This document shows, piece by piece, positions 27,140-36,257 of a stretch of 64,000 nt of DNA. Position numbers and translations under genes: made by a program. Numbering within the stretch: position 1 is the stretch's first letter; every line of letters starts with the position of its first letter. The stretch comes from an uncultured Chitinophaga sp. (GTDB lineage Bacteria > Bacteroidota > Bacteroidia > Chitinophagales > Chitinophagaceae), in NCBI RefSeq assembly GCF_946479755.1, contig NZ_CAMLHC010000007.1, positions 186,001 to 250,000 of the forward strand, given 5' to 3'. Under the pieces are notes generated by a model that worked only from the letters and a program-made list of their open reading frames with translations, had not been told where the DNA came from and searched no databases.

Positions 27140-28486
27140 TTACTGTATCAGTGTGTCCACTGAGGCAGCAGCTGCTTTGCCGATACCGTAGTAGGTAAAG
27201 CCCAGTTTTATCAGCTGCACGTCATCGTAAATATTGCGGCCGTCGAATAGCACGGGTGATCGCAGGAGGCTGCGCAGGCGTGGCCAGTCCGGCATGCGGA
27301 ACGTATTCCACTCCGTGGCCAGTAATACCGCTGCTGCGTCCTCCGCGGCGCTGTACATATCATCTGCGAAAGTGATGCTGTTGCCAAGGTGCGCTGCTGC
27401 TTCTTTCATGGCCACCGGGTCATAGGCGCTGACAGTGGCCCCTGCTTCCAGCAGGCTGCGGATCAGTACCAGCGATGGCGCCTCCCGGATATCGTCTGTA
27501 TTGGGTTTGAATGATAGTCCCCATACGGCGAATTTTTTGTTGCGGATATCGCCATCGAAGTGACGCAGCACTTTTTGGAACAACAGCTGTTTCTGCTCTT
27601 CGTTCACGGCTTCCACCGCATCCAGGATGCGGAGCTGGTAGCCGTATTCCCGGCCTGTTTGCAGTAGTGCCTTTACATCTTTGGGAAAGCAGGAACCGCC
27701 ATAACCGATGCCCGGATACAGGAAGTGTTTACCGATCCTGGGATCGCTGCCAATGCCTTTGCGTACCTGGTTGATGTCGGCCCCGGCCAGTTCGCATAAA
27801 TTGGCGATATCGTTCATGTAGGATATCCTCGTGGCCAGCATGGCATTGGCGGCGTATTTGGTCATTTCGGCAGAAGCGATGTCCATAAACAGGATGGGAT
27901 GCCCGTTCAGCAGGAAAGGATGGTATAGCTGTTCGAGTGTTTGCCGGGCACGGGAAGTATTAATGCCAACGACGATGCGGTCCGGTTTCAGAAAGTCGTT
28001 TACCGCGGCGCCTTCTTTCAGAAATTCCGGGTTGGAAGCCACATCGTAGTCAAGTAGCAGCTGGCGGGCACTCAAACGCTCTTTCACCGCCCTGTTTACC
28101 CGGACAGCGGTACCTACCGGCACGGTGCTTTTGGTGACGATCACCAGGTAATGGTCCATCAGCTGTCCAATCTGGCTGGCGACCTGCAATACATACTGCA
28201 GGTCGGCGCTGCCGTCTTCTCCCGGGGGCGTGCCCACGGCAATAAACACTACTGTTGCGCCCGGTAGTGCCGCGGCCATGTCGGTGGTAAAGGACAAGCG
28301 CCTGCTTTCCTGGTTGCGTATCACTATTTCCTGCAGGCCGGGTTCGTAGATAGGAAGTATACCGTTTTGTAAACGGGCTATCTTGGTGGCGTCTACGTCA
28401 ACGCAGACCACCTCTGTTCCCACTTCTGCCAGGCAAGCTCCTGTTACCAGGCCAACGTACCCGGTACCTGCGATTACTACTTTCAT
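27140..28486 (-). CDS. ugd: UDP-glucose 6-dehydrogenase
   Basis: A 448-residue enzyme when started at the ATG at 28484-28486. The frame continues 33 codons upstream, but the NAD-binding [17 protein letters not shown] motif normally begins a few residues from the start, and the extension runs into the next gene. The enzyme oxidises UDP-glucose to UDP-glucuronate in two steps. The catalytic Cys is in [15 protein letters not shown], and the C-terminal [21 protein letters not shown] block is the typical UDP-binding domain. It predicts glucuronic acid in the polymer. The coding strand is continuous with fcl upstream (11-base gap). Confidence 0.96.
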   Translation of the reverse strand: MKVVIAGTGYVGLVTGACLAEVGTEVVCVDVDATKIARLQNGILPIYEPGLQEIVIRNQESRRLSFTTDMAAALPGATVVFIAVGTPPGEDGSADLQYVLQVASQIGQLMDHYLVIVTKSTVPVGTAVRVNRAVKERLSARQLLLDYDVASNPEFLKEGAAVNDFLKPDRIVVGINTSRARQTLEQLYHPFLLNGHPILFMDIASAEMTKYAANAMLATRISYMNDIANLCELAGADINQVRKGIGSDPRIGKHFLYPGIGYGGSCFPKDVKALLQTGREYGYQLRILDAVEAVNEEQKQLLFQKVLRHFDGDIRNKKFAVWGLSFKPNTDDIREAPSLVLIRSLLEAGATVSAYDPVAMKEAAAHLGNSITFADDMYSAAEDAAAVLLATEWNTFRMPDWPRLRSLLRSPVLFDGRNIYDDVQLIKLGFTYYGIGKAAAASVDTLIQ

Positions 28487-28497
28487 ACAACTGGTGT

Positions 28498-29442
28498 TTA
28501 AGCTTGTAATTTTAACTGGTCCTGCTGCAGGAAGTCCCTGTAAGCCAATACCAGTCCTTCTTTCAGACTGATGCTGTGTTTCCATCCCAACTGGCGGAGC
28601 TTTGATACGTCCATCAGCTTGCGGGGGGTGCCATCGGGTTTGCTGTCGTCAAACACGATATCACCTTTGTAACAAACCACCTCCCTGATGTGCTCCGCCA
28701 GCTGCTTGATCGTCAGGTCTTCTCCCTTTCCGATATTCACGGGTTCTTTTTCATGGTAGTGCTGCATCAGGTATACACAGGCGTCTGCCAGGTCGTCGGC
28801 AAAAAGAAATTCCCGTTTGGGCGTGCCTGTTCCCCATACGGTGACCGACGGCTTGTTGTTCATTTTAGCTTCGTGAAAGCGGCGGATCAACGCCGGCAGT
28901 ACATGTGCATTTTGAGGATGGTAATTGTCTCCGATACCAAAAAGGTTGGTGGGCATTACGCTGATGAAGTTGCAGCCATACTGGTCGCGGTAGGCTTCGC
29001 ATAATTTGATGCCTGCAATTTTTGCAATGGCATAAGGCTCGTTGGTTGCTTCCAGCAGCCCTGTCAGCAAAAAGCTTTCTTTGATGGGTTGCGGGGCCAT
29101 ACGGGGATATATACACGAGCTACCCAGGAATTGCAGTTTGGTGACGCCATGTTTCCATGCAGCGTGTATCACGTTGGCTGCGATCATCAGGTTGTCGTAC
29201 AGGAACTCGGCCCTGTATGTGTTATTGGCATCTATACCGCCTACTTTGGCGGCGGCCAGGAATACGTAGGCCGGTTTTTCAGCAGCAAAGAAAGCGTCTA
29301 CATCTTCCTGTTTGCGTAAGTCGAGGCTGCCGGAACTGCGTGTAATGATGTTGTGATAGCCCAGGGTTTCCAGCTTTCTTTTGATGGCGCCGCCCACCAT
29401 GCCGCGGTGGCCGGCTATATAGACAGGATCATTCGCTTTCAT
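28498..29442 (-). CDS. fcl: GDP-L-fucose synthase
   Basis: A 314-residue SDR epimerase/reductase that completes GDP-L-fucose synthesis (3,5-epimerisation and NADPH reduction). It shows the [10 protein letters not shown] nucleotide-binding motif, SSCIYP with the catalytic Ser-Ser-Cys, the Tyr-X3-Lys pair in [10 protein letters not shown], and the family His in [12 protein letters not shown]. Length matches the family. The gene (also called wcaG) sits between ugd and manC in the operon, as in colanic-acid-type loci, though in a different order. Confidence 0.97.
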   Translation of the reverse strand: MKANDPVYIAGHRGMVGGAIKRKLETLGYHNIITRSSGSLDLRKQEDVDAFFAAEKPAYVFLAAAKVGGIDANNTYRAEFLYDNLMIAANVIHAAWKHGVTKLQFLGSSCIYPRMAPQPIKESFLLTGLLEATNEPYAIAKIAGIKLCEAYRDQYGCNFISVMPTNLFGIGDNYHPQNAHVLPALIRRFHEAKMNNKPSVTVWGTGTPKREFLFADDLADACVYLMQHYHEKEPVNIGKGEDLTIKQLAEHIREVVCYKGDIVFDDSKPDGTPRKLMDVSKLRQLGWKHSISLKEGLVLAYRDFLQQDQLKLQA

Positions 29443-29458
29443 ATGTTTTGGTTAATGT

Positions 29459-30481
29459 TTATAGTAATTCGGGCCGGTTATCCCTTACCCATTGATGCAG
29501 TTGCCTGATGTCCTGGCCGCGGCCGCGTTTCATGATCAGCAGGGCGCTGGCGGTATTGACCACTACCATGTTTTCGACGCCTACCAGTGCTACGAGTTTG
29601 TCTTTCCCGATGACGATGTTTTTATGCGGATCACTTTCGATAAATACCGCCTGGTGGTTGCGGTATTGGTAATGCCGCGACAGTGCGTCTGCCAGCGCTT
29701 CATAGCTGCCTACGTCGCTCCAGTCCATTTTGGTGGGCACCACCTTTACGATGCCGCTTTTTTCCAGCACAGCATAATCGAAACTGTCCGAGGGAATGGC
29801 TTCCATCGTTTCTTTACGTAAGGCGCCGGTGTTTTTCCATTCGGCGGCGGCAATGGCGGCTGCTTCGTAGATAGCGGGCGCATGTTGTTGCAGTTCCTGC
29901 AACAACACACGGGCTTTACAGCAGAAGATCCCGCTGTTCCACAGGAATCCGCCGGCAGCCAGCATAGCTTCTGCCACTACGCGGTCGGGCTTTTCCACAA
30001 ACCGCAGTACGTCGTGGCCGGAGTAGCTGATATAGCCAAACCCGGTTTCCGGATAGGTGGGTACCAGCCCGATGGTGACGATATAATTCCCTGCTGCCAG
30101 GATCCCGGCGGTTTCTATCGCCATGGCGTACCGGTCGGGCGTACCGATAAGATGGTCGGCGGGGGTGATCAGTAAAATGGTGTCCGGGTCGGCCGCAAAA
30201 GCAGCCAGTGCGATGGCGGCGGCTGTATTGCGGCCTACCGGTTCCGCGAGGCATAGCGGTGCCGGTGCGCCTGCCTGCTCCAGTTGCTCCGTTACGATAG
30301 CGGCCTGCTGTTCGTTTACGATGGCCATCACCTTGTCGCAGGCAAAACGGTTGCGCCGGAAAGCCAGCTGGAGGAGACTATAGCCGTCGAACAGGGTGAG
30401 CAACTGCTTAGGTGTTTGCTGGTTCGATAAAGGCCATAGCCGCGTGCCCGAACCGCCGCAGAGAATAATATGCTGCATCAT
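29459..30481 (-). CDS. manC: Mannose-1-phosphate guanylyltransferase
   Basis: A 340-residue nucleotidyltransferase that makes GDP-mannose from mannose-1-phosphate and GTP. The CGGSGTRLWPLSNQQTPKQLL signature motif is at the N-terminus, with LLITPADHLI for metal binding and VEKPDRV in the sugar site. The protein lacks the C-terminal cupin phosphomannose isomerase domain found in bifunctional ManC/AlgA proteins (about 470 residues). No phosphomannomutase gene is in this window, so that step must come from elsewhere. It supplies Gmd and Fcl. Confidence 0.95.
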   Translation of the reverse strand: MMQHIILCGGSGTRLWPLSNQQTPKQLLTLFDGYSLLQLAFRRNRFACDKVMAIVNEQQAAIVTEQLEQAGAPAPLCLAEPVGRNTAAAIALAAFAADPDTILLITPADHLIGTPDRYAMAIETAGILAAGNYIVTIGLVPTYPETGFGYISYSGHDVLRFVEKPDRVVAEAMLAAGGFLWNSGIFCCKARVLLQELQQHAPAIYEAAAIAAAEWKNTGALRKETMEAIPSDSFDYAVLEKSGIVKVVPTKMDWSDVGSYEALADALSRHYQYRNHQAVFIESDPHKNIVIGKDKLVALVGVENMVVVNTASALLIMKRGRGQDIRQLHQWVRDNRPELL

Positions 30482-30496
30482 AGGGTTTCGTTTAAA

Positions 30497-31003
30497 TCAG
30501 TAATGATGTCCGTTTGCTGTTTTGTTACCGGTAATGACGCTTACTTCCCGCGATGGAATGCGGGCTGACAGCGTGCAGCCTAAGCTGCTGAGCTCCACTT
30601 TTACCCGGCTGCTGCCGAGTTGTATGATCTTACCTTTGGAGGAGGGCGTTGTTTCTCTGCCTGCGTTCATGGGGAACTGCGCTACGGATACGTCTTCATA
30701 GTCCCGGAGAAAATGCCGGATCAGCGTAATTTCATGATCGGGAATAATGGCTGGTTGCTCCAGCCAATAAACGAAGTTTACCACGTTTTCTGTTTCCCGC
30801 ACCACCCAGTTCCTGCTTTCAGGGATGTGCACAAATACGTAAGAGGGGAAGAGGGGGACCTCTGTGATCTTACGGCCGCGGACCAACTGTTTGACGGGGT
30901 AATAATGCTCCACTTTTTTACGGGTAAGCAGATCAGCTACTTTTTTTTCGCATTTAGCCCTGGTATATACCGCATACCATGCTAATGGTTGTTCATTAAA
31001 CAT
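30497..31003 (-). CDS. UpxY-type NusG-like transcription antiterminator
   Basis: A 168-residue NusG paralogue. The N-terminal NGN domain (about 8-115) opens with WYAVYTRAKCEKKVADLL, and a KOW-like region (about 120-160, GKIIQLGSSRVKVELSSLG) follows. Such UpxY/LoaP/RfaH-like factors bind elongating RNA polymerase and allow it to read through long polysaccharide operons, which suits a 23-kb transcript. In Bacteroides the gene is first in the operon with an UpxZ inhibitor next to it. Here it is third, after wza and wzc, and I see no UpxZ. A 110-base gap separates it from wzc. Confidence 0.9.
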   Translation of the reverse strand: MFNEQPLAWYAVYTRAKCEKKVADLLTRKKVEHYYPVKQLVRGRKITEVPLFPSYVFVHIPESRNWVVRETENVVNFVYWLEQPAIIPDHEITLIRHFLRDYEDVSVAQFPMNAGRETTPSSKGKIIQLGSSRVKVELSSLGCTLSARIPSREVSVITGNKTANGHHY

Positions 31004-31113
31004 AAGAGCCGGTTTTAAGGTGATCGGATAGTTCGCGTGGAGTTTATAAAGGCGGGACGGGGGCTTTGATGGCCCGTTAGTTGCGTATATAGTGTGGCCG
31101 GATATTCCAGCCG

Positions 31114-33465
31114 TTATTTTATGCTGCGTTTGAACCAGCCTGATTTTTTGACCGGCTCAGTGTAGCCGTAGCCGTTGATGTCACCGTATCCGGACCCATA
31201 TCCGTAACCGGCCACACCTTGCCGTTTTATACCGTTAAACACAATATTCAGTTTTCCCAGTTCCCTGTTTTGGTAAAGTTCCTCTACCAGTTTAAGATAG
31301 TGTTTGGGCGTGCGCTGATGGCGTACCACATACAGGGTGGCATCGCAGAACGGAGCGATCAGCCTGGCGTCTGTTACAAGTCCTACCGGGGCAGAGTCGA
31401 TAATAATGTAGTCAAAGCGCTCTTTTAGCTGGGTTAACAGTCCGTCCAGCTGACCGTTGAGAATAAGTTCGCTGGGATTGGGCGGCATGATGCCGGCTGG
31501 CAGCAAGTACAGAAAGCCGTTATCGCCTACCTTTTGCAGAATGTCCTGTAAAGACGCCGCGCCTGCCAGGTAATTGCTGATGCCCGGTTGAGTGCGCATT
31601 TGCAGCATTTTGCTGATCATGGGTTTGCGAAGGTCAAATTCCATCAGGACCACTTTTTTACCTGCCAGCGAAAGGCTCATGGCGAGATTTAAGGAGATAA
31701 AGCTTTTGCCTTCTCCGGAGATGGAAGAGGTGATCATCAGCGTTTTGCGGTCACCATTCACCCCGATGTAAGACAAAGATGTCCGCAAGGCCCTGAACTG
31801 TTCCGCTATGGCGGTCCTGCTGTTGTTGCCCATTACCACCGGGTCTTTGCTGTGGTGATACATAATTTCAGCTGCAACAGGTGCGGTGGTAACTTTTTCA
31901 ATGTCTGCGCGGAACATTACTTCCCGGTTCATCATATCTTTCAGTGAAACAAATCCTGCCACCAGGGCCAGTGCGGTGAGCACGGAAATGCCCAGTACCA
32001 TTGGTTTCTGCGGACTGAAGGGGTATGCAGCTGATTCGGCAGCGTCTACTATCCGGCTGTCTGAAACGGCGGCGGCATAGGCCAGCGCAGTCTCCTCCCG
32101 TTTCTCCAGCAGGAAGGTGTAAATGTTGTTCTTGATGACCTGTTGCCGGCTGACTTCCAGCAGCGCTTTTTCTTTTCCGGGTACGCTGCGGATAATGCTC
32201 ATGTTCCGGCTGTTTTCCGCCTGCAGGCGTGTTAGCCCGGCCTGCAGGTTAGCCCGTAAGCTCCCTATATTTTCAATGATGGCGGGTTTAAGCCTTTCCA
32301 TCTGCCGGTTCAGGCTGGCCAGCAGGGGACTGTTTTCTCCGGTGGTTTTACGCAGCCGTTCCAGTTGCAAAGCTGTTTCCGACAGTTTGGCCACCAGTTC
32401 CAGCAGTACGGCATCGGTAAGGCCGATGGTACCGGGTACGATATTACCTTCAGGGTGCTGGCTGGTGACGTATTTTTCAATAGCGTCCAGTATAGACAAC
32501 TGAATATAGGCTTCACTGATTTTGCGGTCATTTTCCTGTACGCTGGCCAGGAACAGTTTGCTTTGTTCCCCGATATCGACTATCCCTGCTGTTGTTTTAA
32601 AACGTTCCACCTGCGTTTCTGCCTGTCCCAGCTCCGCGCTTACAATACGCAGCCTTTCTTCCACAAAGTTCATCGTATTGGCGGATGTCCTGTTTTTATC
32701 TTCCACAGCGGCTTTGTTATATACCCGGATCAGCTCATTCAGAATGTCTTCGCCGCGGTCCGGGGCTGCATCGGTATATTCCAGGTCTACCACGCTGCCG
32801 GCTTTGGCGGCGGGTGTGACTTTGATGGTTGCCAGTAGCCGCTGCATCCACTGTTTTTCTGTCATAAGGTGCAGGGAGTAGCTGACGGCCGTATCCGCGT
32901 GTTTGCCCTGCGATTGTATCAGTAGTTTGCCCCATCGTGTTTGTACGGTATCGCCTATACGGTATTGGCTGCCGCCGATAGTCACCTGCCTGGCGGCTTC
33001 ATCATAGGTAAACGGCCAGGTGCCTGTTGTGGCCATTTGTATAGCTTCCGGTTCAAGGAAGGTAAATTTCAGCGGACTGTCTTTATAAAGCACTACATCT
33101 CTTATTTTCCCTTTCTCTGTTACTTCTCCATATAAGTTAAGATTCCGGATGACTGCTTTTGTGAGCGTGCGTGACTTCAGTATTTCAATTTCGTTTTCCA
33201 TGATTGTTTTGCTGCCGCCCATCAGATCGAGTGATTGCAGCATATCACTGGCGCCCAGGCCGTTAGATGCTTCCTGCACCAGCAGCACACCGGAAATTTT
33301 ATACAATGGCGTAGCATACCGGAGATATAGAAACGCACCTGCGAGGGCTGTTGCCAACGCGCCCGCAAACAGCGGCCAGTAGGGCAGATAGTGCGAACGA
33401 ATGAACGCCAGCAGGCTCTGTGGTGTTTCGCCGGTTTGCGTTTTATTGTTGTGTACCTTTTGCAT
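31114..33465 (-). CDS. wzc: Wzc-type polysaccharide co-polymerase and tyrosine autokinase
   Basis: A 783-residue inner-membrane protein. A first membrane helix (about 30-50), a Wzz domain and a long periplasmic coiled-coil region (about 280-480) are followed by a second helix (about 508-528) and a cytoplasmic BY-kinase domain. That domain shows Walker A (SSISGEGKS), Walker A-prime (VLMEFDLRKP, where Glu replaces the more usual first Asp) and Walker B (YIIIDSAP). The C-terminus has a tyrosine cluster of five Tyr in GYGYGSGYGDINGYGY, which should be autophosphorylated. It controls chain length and export with Wza. No low-molecular-weight tyrosine phosphatase (Wzb) gene is in the locus. Wza and Wzc genes are 3 bases apart. 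Confidence 0.95.
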   Translation of the reverse strand: MQKVHNNKTQTGETPQSLLAFIRSHYLPYWPLFAGALATALAGAFLYLRYATPLYKISGVLLVQEASNGLGASDMLQSLDLMGGSKTIMENEIEILKSRTLTKAVIRNLNLYGEVTEKGKIRDVVLYKDSPLKFTFLEPEAIQMATTGTWPFTYDEAARQVTIGGSQYRIGDTVQTRWGKLLIQSQGKHADTAVSYSLHLMTEKQWMQRLLATIKVTPAAKAGSVVDLEYTDAAPDRGEDILNELIRVYNKAAVEDKNRTSANTMNFVEERLRIVSAELGQAETQVERFKTTAGIVDIGEQSKLFLASVQENDRKISEAYIQLSILDAIEKYVTSQHPEGNIVPGTIGLTDAVLLELVAKLSETALQLERLRKTTGENSPLLASLNRQMERLKPAIIENIGSLRANLQAGLTRLQAENSRNMSIIRSVPGKEKALLEVSRQQVIKNNIYTFLLEKREETALAYAAAVSDSRIVDAAESAAYPFSPQKPMVLGISVLTALALVAGFVSLKDMMNREVMFRADIEKVTTAPVAAEIMYHHSKDPVVMGNNSRTAIAEQFRALRTSLSYIGVNGDRKTLMITSSISGEGKSFISLNLAMSLSLAGKKVVLMEFDLRKPMISKMLQMRTQPGISNYLAGAASLQDILQKVGDNGFLYLLPAGIMPPNPSELILNGQLDGLLTQLKERFDYIIIDSAPVGLVTDARLIAPFCDATLYVVRHQRTPKHYLKLVEELYQNRELGKLNIVFNGIKRQGVAGYGYGSGYGDINGYGYTEPVKKSGWFKRSIK

Positions 33466-33468
33466 ATG

Positions 33469-34278
33469 CTACTTATTAATAACTAAGCGGTCCAGGATAA
33501 TAACGAGCAGTGACAGGCTGCTGAGCGCAATAGGCAGTATTTGCCGGGACCGGTCAGCTGTCGCTATCTTCGACTTGTTAGGTTCCACATATAGTATATC
33601 GTTTGATTGCAGAAAGTAGTAAGGAGAATTGAGGATACTTTTATCATTCAGGTCTATACGACGGATGATCCGTTCATGATCAACCTCCCGTATCAGCAGG
33701 ATATTGTTCCGTTTTCCGAATACCGTTATGTCACCTGCCATTCCCAGGGCTTCCAGTATCGATATTTTTTCGTTGGTCACATTTACTACTGTTGGTTTAC
33801 TGACTTCTCCCAGTATGGTAACGCGATAATTCAGAAAACGGATGCTTACCACGGGATCTACCAGCAGTTTACGCGCAGTGAGCTCGTCACGCAGGTATTC
33901 AGTAAGTGCTTTTTTAGTAAGACCGGTTACTTTAACAGGTCCCAGTACCGGGTATTGGATAAATCCCTGTTCATTTACCAGGAAGCCTCCCAGCATAGCG
34001 CCTGCCCCTGCATTTGCTCCCCCTGCGCCAGACGCTGAAGTCATGTTGGATACATTGTAGATGATCACATCTTCCGGGTTAAGGCTGCTTACGTTGATCT
34101 GCAGTATATCATTCTTTTGTATCCTCGGTTCGAAGTTCCCATCCACCGGTGACAGCACCGTGTCTTTTACGTCGCTGAAATAGACAGCATTTTTGGTTGA
34201 CGTGCAGGCGGTAAACAAACAATTGAAGCATAGTAATCCCCATCCTATCCAGGTGAAGCAGGTTTTCAATATCATCAT
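33469..34278 (-). CDS. wza: Wza-type polysaccharide export lipoprotein
   Basis: A 269-residue outer-membrane polysaccharide export protein. The signal peptide ends in a lipobox-like Leu-Phe-Thr-Ala-Cys (Cys at about residue 25). A polysaccharide biosynthesis/export domain (about 50-150) and a SLBB domain (about 150-230, VTILGEVSKPTVVNV) follow. A hydrophobic C-terminal segment (about 247-265) is usual for Bacteroidota members, which span the outer membrane differently from the E. coli helical barrel. It is the first gene of the exopolysaccharide operon. Confidence 0.93.
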   Translation of the reverse strand: MMILKTCFTWIGWGLLCFNCLFTACTSTKNAVYFSDVKDTVLSPVDGNFEPRIQKNDILQINVSSLNPEDVIIYNVSNMTSASGAGGANAGAGAMLGGFLVNEQGFIQYPVLGPVKVTGLTKKALTEYLRDELTARKLLVDPVVSIRFLNYRVTILGEVSKPTVVNVTNEKISILEALGMAGDITVFGKRNNILLIREVDHERIIRRIDLNDKSILNSPYYFLQSNDILYVEPNKSKIATADRSRQILPIALSSLSLLVIILDRLVINK

Positions 34279-34322
34279 ATGGCTTTTAATATCATCACTT
34301 GCACGCTCCTTGCCGCTCCATA

Positions 34323-34353
34323 CAATATTACTTCAGTTATGCCCCGGAATCAA
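34323..34353 (-). promoter_or_regulatory. Candidate promoter of the exopolysaccharide operon
   Basis: On the minus strand a TTG (34353-34351) is followed after 20 bases by TAATATTG (34330-34323). This differs at one position from the Bacteroidota -7 consensus TAnnTTTG, and the spacing is suitable. It lies 45 bases before the wza start, in the only large gap ahead of the operon. It is a pattern match only. Confidence 0.4.
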
Positions 34354-34402
34354 TTACTTACTACAGTACAAATTGCCTTCGACTTAATGGTATTGTTACT
34401 TA

Positions 34403-35122
34403 TTAAAGTAGACAGGCCGTAAAATCCGTCAACATATCAATAAAAGAAAAATGTAGAAAGTTTCCGGAGATGGTCCCCAAAAACAGGAGAGGGGATAAAT
34501 TATTTGACCAGATTTTTGAGATTAATTCTGATTTGGAGGAAACATTCAATTTCTGATATACCTTTTTCAGGTGTTGGTTCACAGTAAATACGGTAACGAA
34601 CAAACGCTCCGCCATTTCCTTATATGAGTAACCTTCTTTCACTAGTTGCACTAATTCATATTCTCTGCGGGTGAGTTTATCTTTAATCGTTTCCAGTGGA
34701 TTTCCATTGAGATGGCTGATCAGCATATGGGCTGCCTTGGGAGATAAGGTGGCGCCGCTTTGCACGGTATCAATTACAGACTGATAGATATCGCTTAAAC
34801 GGCTTGTTTTAATAATATAGCCACTGGCACCTTTTTTAATAGATTCAATAATGTAATGTTTGCCATCGTGGCCGGACAGCACAATCACTTTGGTATCAGG
34901 ATAGCGTTGCTTCACTTCCGTTATCCCGTCAATGCCTGACATGCCAGGCAGCGTAATATCTATCAATACTACTTTTACGTCAGGGTAAGTTGCCGGTAGC
35001 GCCATAAATTCTTCTATCGTTTGACAGGCGAATACGACTTTACACTCCTGGAAGTCCTCAAGAAATTCACGATAGTTGTTCAAAAGGAAGTGGTTGTCTT
35101 CAATGATTCCGATGTTCAGCAT
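34403..35122 (-). CDS. NarL/FixJ-type response regulator
   Basis: A 239-residue two-component regulator. The receiver domain (1 to about 120) has the acidic pair Glu8-Asp9, the phospho-acceptor Asp55 in LIDITLPGMSG, Ser83 and Lys105. A LuxR-type helix-turn-helix follows (about 148-210, LTRREYELVQLVKEGYSYKEMAERLFV). About 25 hydrophobic residues after the HTH are longer than usual for this family. The gene lies 124 bases upstream of wza on the same strand, which suggests that it controls or is co-transcribed with the exopolysaccharide operon. A histidine kinase gene is divergent from it across an AT-rich gap. Confidence 0.92.
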   Translation of the reverse strand: MLNIGIIEDNHFLLNNYREFLEDFQECKVVFACQTIEEFMALPATYPDVKVVLIDITLPGMSGIDGITEVKQRYPDTKVIVLSGHDGKHYIIESIKKGASGYIIKTSRLSDIYQSVIDTVQSGATLSPKAAHMLISHLNGNPLETIKDKLTRREYELVQLVKEGYSYKEMAERLFVTVFTVNQHLKKVYQKLNVSSKSELISKIWSNNLSPLLFLGTISGNFLHFSFIDMLTDFTACLL

Positions 35123-35501
35123 ACAAAAGGAGGGAGGTTTTCGGTTGATATGGTATAATTAAATAATCTTACTGTAAAGATAAACGTAAAACAAATACCT
35201 TATCATGTTAATTTTTTAAACAGTTGTTTTATATAATTATATACATAAGTGTTTTTTGACTTTATGTTGGATAGTTAAATAATAAAAATATATATGTTTA
35301 TAATTTATTTGAAACGTTAATGATGTTTGATTGTGTTTTTTCGATGTAAATAATTGAAATGAAATTATATGTGTAGTTATTAATTCAAATTATAATTAAA
35401 TACATGTAAATTTTTAGAAGAACAATCCATATATTGTAAATGCGAACTAAGTCCATGTCCTTATCATAAGCCTTATTTAATATCAACCGAAAATCCAGCG
35501 T
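35123..35501. other. Strongly AT-rich divergent intergenic region
   Basis: This 379-base gap between the divergent response regulator and kinase genes is far richer in A and T than the rest of the window, with many short A and T runs and TTTATATAATTATATAC-like stretches. I see no ORF, tRNA or good hairpin. It probably holds both promoters and may be a binding site for nucleoid proteins, but no full TTTG/TAnnTTTG promoter pair stands out. Confidence 0.5.
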
Positions 35502-36257
35502 ATGCGGGAACCTGTCAACGGGCATACAGCCCTGGAGAAATCATTAACAGAAATGCGGTCTGAATACATTGCTATGGCCATACATGAGTTTAAAGCGCCT
35601 ATTGCCGCCATTTCATCTTCTATAGAATTGCTGGAGACAAAAATGCTGCTGGATGAGCTGATGTTACCATTCTACCAACGGAATTTGTCCCGCCTTAAAG
35701 AGGAGATAACAGTGCTCAATAACATGGTGGATGATATGCTCATCAGCGGCAGCATGGCGGCCGGCAGCCTTGTGACACGGCCGGAAGCTACGGACGTTGC
35801 TGCTTTTGCCGGCATGATCAGGCGCCAGTACTTCTCTCCGCGCGCTGATAAACGGCTGCTGAGGATAAAGGTTTCCGGAGTGCGTCGTCATATTTATATC
35901 GACCGGCATCAACTGACAGGCATCCTGACCAACCTGGTGGGGAATGCTTTTAAATACTCCCAGGAAAAGAATCCGCTGCTAAGTTTACATTACAGGAAAA
36001 AAGAACTTTGTATAAAGGTGGAGGATGATGGTATTGGTATACCGGAAAGGGATATGCCATTTTTGTTCACCCCGTTTTTCCGGGCCGGAAACGTTGGCAG
36101 CAGGGAAGGCGCCGGCCTTGGGCTGGCTATCGTAAAGCGTTTTGTTTTGGCTAACAATGGTACTATTACAGTCAGCAGCGGCGAGACAGGCACTGTTTTT
36201 ACGCTCACCTTTCCTTATATGCCCGATGTTCCTCCTGGTGGGCATTCAGCGCAATAA
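35502..36257 (+). CDS. Small sensorless histidine kinase
   Basis: A 251-residue cytoplasmic kinase. The HisKA dimerisation domain has the phospho-acceptor His28 in AIHEFKAPIAAI. The HATPase domain has an N-box (LTNLVGNAFKYSQ), G1 (EDDGIGIPERD), F-box (FTPFFRAG) and G2 (GAGLGLAIVKRFV), so catalysis looks intact. There is no membrane helix, PAS or GAF domain before the kinase core; the protein begins about 25 residues ahead of the His. It may take its signal from a partner protein. Its last 12 bases overlap the end of the convergent T9SS cargo gene. Confidence 0.92.
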   Translation: MREPVNGHTALEKSLTEMRSEYIAMAIHEFKAPIAAISSSIELLETKMLLDELMLPFYQRNLSRLKEEITVLNNMVDDMLISGSMAAGSLVTRPEATDVAAFAGMIRRQYFSPRADKRLLRIKVSGVRRHIYIDRHQLTGILTNLVGNAFKYSQEKNPLLSLHYRKKELCIKVEDDGIGIPERDMPFLFTPFFRAGNVGSREGAGLGLAIVKRFVLANNGTITVSSGETGTVFTLTFPYMPDVPPGGHSAQ

